Shown piece after piece: positions 4,950-7,513 of a stretch of 7,513 nucleotides of DNA. The notes under the pieces are model-generated. The model ran no database searches and had not been told where the DNA came from. It worked only from the letters and a program-made list of their open reading frames with translations. Within the stretch, counting starts at the first letter, position 1, and every line of letters starts with the position of its first letter. Made by a program: the position numbers and the translations under genes. Origin of the DNA: an uncultured Flavobacterium sp. (lineage in GTDB: Bacteria > Bacteroidota > Bacteroidia > Flavobacteriales > Flavobacteriaceae); the NCBI RefSeq assembly GCF_937967675.1, contig NZ_CALBSN010000195.1, positions 1 to 7,513 of the forward strand, given 5' to 3'.

Positions 4950-7487
4950 ATGATACAAAAAATGAAGACAATATTTCTTTTTTTAAGTTTTAGTATAGGT
5001 TGTGCGGCTCAAGAAATTAGCACAGACCTTCCCGTATTTTCGCCACAAACACCCACAACAAACGATCTAGGCAAATATGGTGAAGTACAGGTAAATGAAT
5101 CATCTGGAACTATTTCTCCAACTATACCATTGTTTACATACAAGGCTGGAGGATTTGAATTACCATTATCCTTAAATTATTCTGGTAATGGGGTTAAAGT
5201 AAACCAAGATCCAACATGGGCTGGAATCAATTGGAATATAAATCCTGGAGGGGTTATAACAAGAACTGTTAATGATTTGCCAGATGAAATAACGGCAACT
5301 CAAAATAGAATTTATCTCTCGGAGCAAGAATTAGATGCAAAAACTGGAGTAAGACAATTACAAACGCAATCAGAGTTTGAAGATTTAGATAAAAATACTG
5401 AATGGTACATTTTTATGGATTATTTAACTAGAGTTCAAGTAGATTCAGAAATTGATGTATTTAATTATAATTTTTTAGGGTATTCAGGTAGTTTTTACTT
5501 AGATGTGAATAATAATGTTCATTTTATAAAATATGATAAAGAGTTAAAAATTAGTTTTCAATTTGTTCAAGGAAATAAAAGCTATTTCATAATACAAACA
5601 CCTAATGGTGATACATATTATTTTGGAGGACAAAATGCTTCTGAATCATCTAGAACTTGGGTCAATAATGGAGCTGGTTCAACAACAAATATTCAGTTTG
5701 CTCAAAACTCTTTTTATTTGTACGGCGTTGTTTTGTATAATGGAGTAAATATTAATTTCAATTATGAGAATGTAATAAGAAGTTGTGATTTTTATAATAT
5801 TGGAATTGTTGAAACAGCTTCTGTTGCTTTTCCTTTAGGTAATCACCCATGTAATAAATCAAAAAAGGATCTGATGAACCAATTAGAGAGTATTGTTCAT
5901 TTGAAAGAAATTACTAATAATTTAACAAATGAAAAAGTAGAATTTAACTATTCTTATGAAGGTAAATGCAATAGATTAATTAAACTTAATTCAATTACAT
6001 TTAGTAACAATAATCAACAATTAAAAAAAATCAATTTACTTTTTTTTAATAGTAATAATGAACCTGATCAAGCATCAAATGATTTTAAAGATGATGATAA
6101 ATTTTTCTTGCAAAAAGTGGAGTTTTATGGAAAATCGAATACTTTTTTATACGATTATCAGTTAACCTACACTACACCTGAATTATTTCCATCTAAAAAT
6201 TCATTTGCTCAAGATGATTTAGGGTATTATAATGGTAAAAATTCAAACACTACGCTTTTACCAATAACGAATAATAATTTGTTAAATGAGAATTGCTTTT
6301 TTGGACTTGCCGACAGAGAAGCAGATTTGACAGCTTCTTTAATTGGTTCTTTAAAAAGTATTCAATATCCAACAAAAGGAAAAATGGAATTTGAGTATGA
6401 ATTGCCATATAAAGGAGAACAGGATATTATAAACAAACATTATGTCACTGTTTATTACAGAGATGAAAATCGTAATAATACATCATTATTGTCAAAAGTG
6501 TATTATCCAAATAATTTACAACCTATTGTTTTTAACTCAAATAAAACGATTAATATAGGGTTAGATGTAATGGCTAAAGGACCTTTTTCACATCAAAATA
6601 ATGTGAAAATTGAAATTTTCAAAAAGGTAGGAACAAATTGGGTTGTCCAGGAAACAAAACAAAAATACATTACAAATTCAGAGAATACGACGATTAATCA
6701 TCAAGAATATTATTCTATAGATTTACCAGCAGGAAGTTATTATTTTAAAGTTTCATTAGTTCTTGTGGCAGCTGGACTTGAAAATTCTGTGGTAGCTAAT
6801 ACAACTCTATATTTACCGCAAGGTACCAGACCTGTTTTTTATCCAGGTCTTAGGATTAAGAAAGTTATCACATTTGATGATAATAACAATACGAATGTCA
6901 CTAGATATTATTACAACGAGTTGGATAAAATAAATCAGGAAACTTTTGTTTTTAATCCTAAATATGTACAAACTGTTCCTACTCTTGATTGCTCAAATAT
7001 TTATTCCGTTTTTTTCGATGTCTATAAACTCAGCCCTAATAACCTTAACAATATTTACAATACTGACATGGCTGGCTCAACTTACAAATATGTTACCGTT
7101 AGTTATGGTGGAGACAACTTTGAAAAAGGAGGAAAAGAACTTACTTTTCACAAAAACGCAAATACAATTCCAAAATTCTATTCTACACATCCAAAAATGA
7201 CATCAAATCATGAAATTTATTCTTATGGTTATTATCTTGTTGAAAATGAATTATTTCCCCGCTATGAATTGCAACGTGAATTAGATTTGAATGCAGTTTT
7301 TGATGTAGGAAATAACGACTCATATCAAAATTCTATTCTTAAAAAAGAAAGATACTTTAATTCTAGCAAAAAAAATGTAAGTGAAAAAATTCATAATTAC
7401 GAAGGAATAGAGCGTAATGTTAAAAATAATATTAAGATAGTAAACTTAATTAATACTCTGGATATGCAAATAAAAAGTACAGTTTAA
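4950..7487 (+). CDS. N-terminal region of a Bacteroidota RHS/YD-type exported protein, apparently truncated
   Basis: The product has 845 residues in the open frame. Met5 (4962) is an equally good start and gives the signal peptide MKTIFLFLSFSIGCAAQ. Features typical of the N-terminal half of large Bacteroidota RHS proteins are: LPVFSPQTPT (27-36); KYGEVQVNESSGTISPTIPL (42-61); the SLNYSGNGVKV and WAGINWNINPGGVITRTVNDLPDE blocks (74-113); DDLGYYNGKN (422-431); a 'LKSIQYPTKGKMEFEYE' block (468-484); a beta-sandwich-like insert (about 520-625); GLRIKKVITFD (633-643); and YVTVSYGGDNF...GGKELTFH (714-734). Homologues usually continue into YD repeats and an RHS core that encapsulates a variable C-terminal domain. 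None of that is present before the stop at 7485-7487. A one-base shift at the A5 run 7472-7476 reopens the frame to the window edge, so this may be a frameshifted gene. It is the second gene after the T9SS propeller gene. The function is not known from sequence; a surface or toxin-type role is inferred from the family. Confidence 0.82.
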   Translation: MIQKMKTIFLFLSFSIGCAAQEISTDLPVFSPQTPTTNDLGKYGEVQVNESSGTISPTIPLFTYKAGGFELPLSLNYSGNGVKVNQDPTWAGINWNINPGGVITRTVNDLPDEITATQNRIYLSEQELDAKTGVRQLQTQSEFEDLDKNTEWYIFMDYLTRVQVDSEIDVFNYNFLGYSGSFYLDVNNNVHFIKYDKELKISFQFVQGNKSYFIIQTPNGDTYYFGGQNASESSRTWVNNGAGSTTNIQFAQNSFYLYGVVLYNGVNINFNYENVIRSCDFYNIGIVETASVAFPLGNHPCNKSKKDLMNQLESIVHLKEITNNLTNEKVEFNYSYEGKCNRLIKLNSITFSNNNQQLKKINLLFFNSNNEPDQASNDFKDDDKFFLQKVEFYGKSNTFLYDYQLTYTTPELFPSKNSFAQDDLGYYNGKNSNTTLLPITNNNLLNENCFFGLADREADLTASLIGSLKSIQYPTKGKMEFEYELPYKGEQDIINKHYVTVYYRDENRNNTSLLSKVYYPNNLQPIVFNSNKTINIGLDVMAKGPFSHQNNVKIEIFKKVGTNWVVQETKQKYITNSENTTINHQEYYSIDLPAGSYYFKVSLVLVAAGLENSVVANTTLYLPQGTRPVFYPGLRIKKVITFDDNNNTNVTRYYYNELDKINQETFVFNPKYVQTVPTLDCSNIYSVFFDVYKLSPNNLNNIYNTDMAGSTYKYVTVSYGGDNFEKGGKELTFHKNANTIPKFYSTHPKMTSNHEIYSYGYYLVENELFPRYELQRELDLNAVFDVGNNDSYQNSILKKERYFNSSKKNVSEKIHNYEGIERNVKNNIKIVNLINTLDMQIKSTV
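7472..7476 (+). other. A5 run, candidate frameshift site in the RHS-type gene
   Basis: In frame, translation reads ...DMQIKSTV and stops at TAA (7485-7487). Removing one A from this run (a +1 reading shift) gives ...DMQIKVQFKLSDIFVNA, open to the last base of the window, with an alternating hydrophobic pattern like a beta strand. The other alternative frame stops at once (7488-7490 TAA). This suggests a recent indel, a sequencing error or slippage, but only about 13 codons of the reopened frame are visible. Confidence 0.4.
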
Positions 7488-7513
7488 GTTAAGCGACATT
7501 TTTGTAAATGCTG

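Noticed and set aside
6946..7200. 84-codon plus-strand frame with hydrophobic Leu/Ile/Phe-rich start, overlapping the RHS-type gene
   Set aside because: It could be misread as a small membrane protein, but it is the shifted frame of a region where the RHS frame keeps family motifs (YVTVSYGG, GGKELTFH), so it is a shadow.

Overview
The window comes from a low-GC member of the Bacteroidota, most likely a Flavobacteriaceae (Flavobacterium-like) bacterium. The reasons are the very AT-rich intergenic DNA, the near absence of Shine-Dalgarno sequences, a TAnnTTTG-type promoter element, a type IX secretion (T9SS) C-terminal sorting domain, and an RHS-type protein of the Bacteroidota kind. This assignment is inferred from sequence character, not from a database search.

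Left half (1-2922, minus strand): four co-directional genes with gaps of only about 23-40 bases, read as one operon. In transcription order they are: an AniA-like copper nitrite reductase (NirK) lipoprotein with a fused C-terminal cytochrome c domain; a small exported monohaem cytochrome c that is a close paralogue of that fused domain; an exported SUMF1/formylglycine-generating-enzyme (FGE) fold protein that lacks the FGE catalytic cysteines; and the N-terminal part of a lipoprotein resembling SCO1/SenC copper chaperones, cut by the window edge. Together they look like a periplasmic nitrite-to-NO module: the catalytic enzyme, its electron-donor haem domain(s), and probable copper-delivery or maturation helpers.

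Centre (2923-3322): a 400-base AT-rich divergent intergenic region. On the nirK side it holds a TAATTTTG -7-like element, a perfect 9-bp inverted repeat and an FNR/DNR-like palindrome (ATGAT-N4-ATCAT) centred about 40 bases upstream of the predicted transcription start. This is the layout expected of an activator-dependent promoter switched on by low oxygen or NO. No convincing promoter was found for the rightward genes.

Right half (3323-7513, plus strand): two genes 16 bases apart, probably one transcript. The first encodes a secreted protein of seven beta-propeller-like repeats ending in a T9SS type A sorting domain. The second encodes the N-terminal part of a large exported Bacteroidota RHS/YD-type protein. 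Its frame stops at 7485-7487, where a one-base shift at an A5 run would let it run on to the window edge, so this may be a frameshifted gene or a natural truncation. The pair is unrelated to denitrification and looks like a cell-surface or polymorphic-toxin-type accessory locus.
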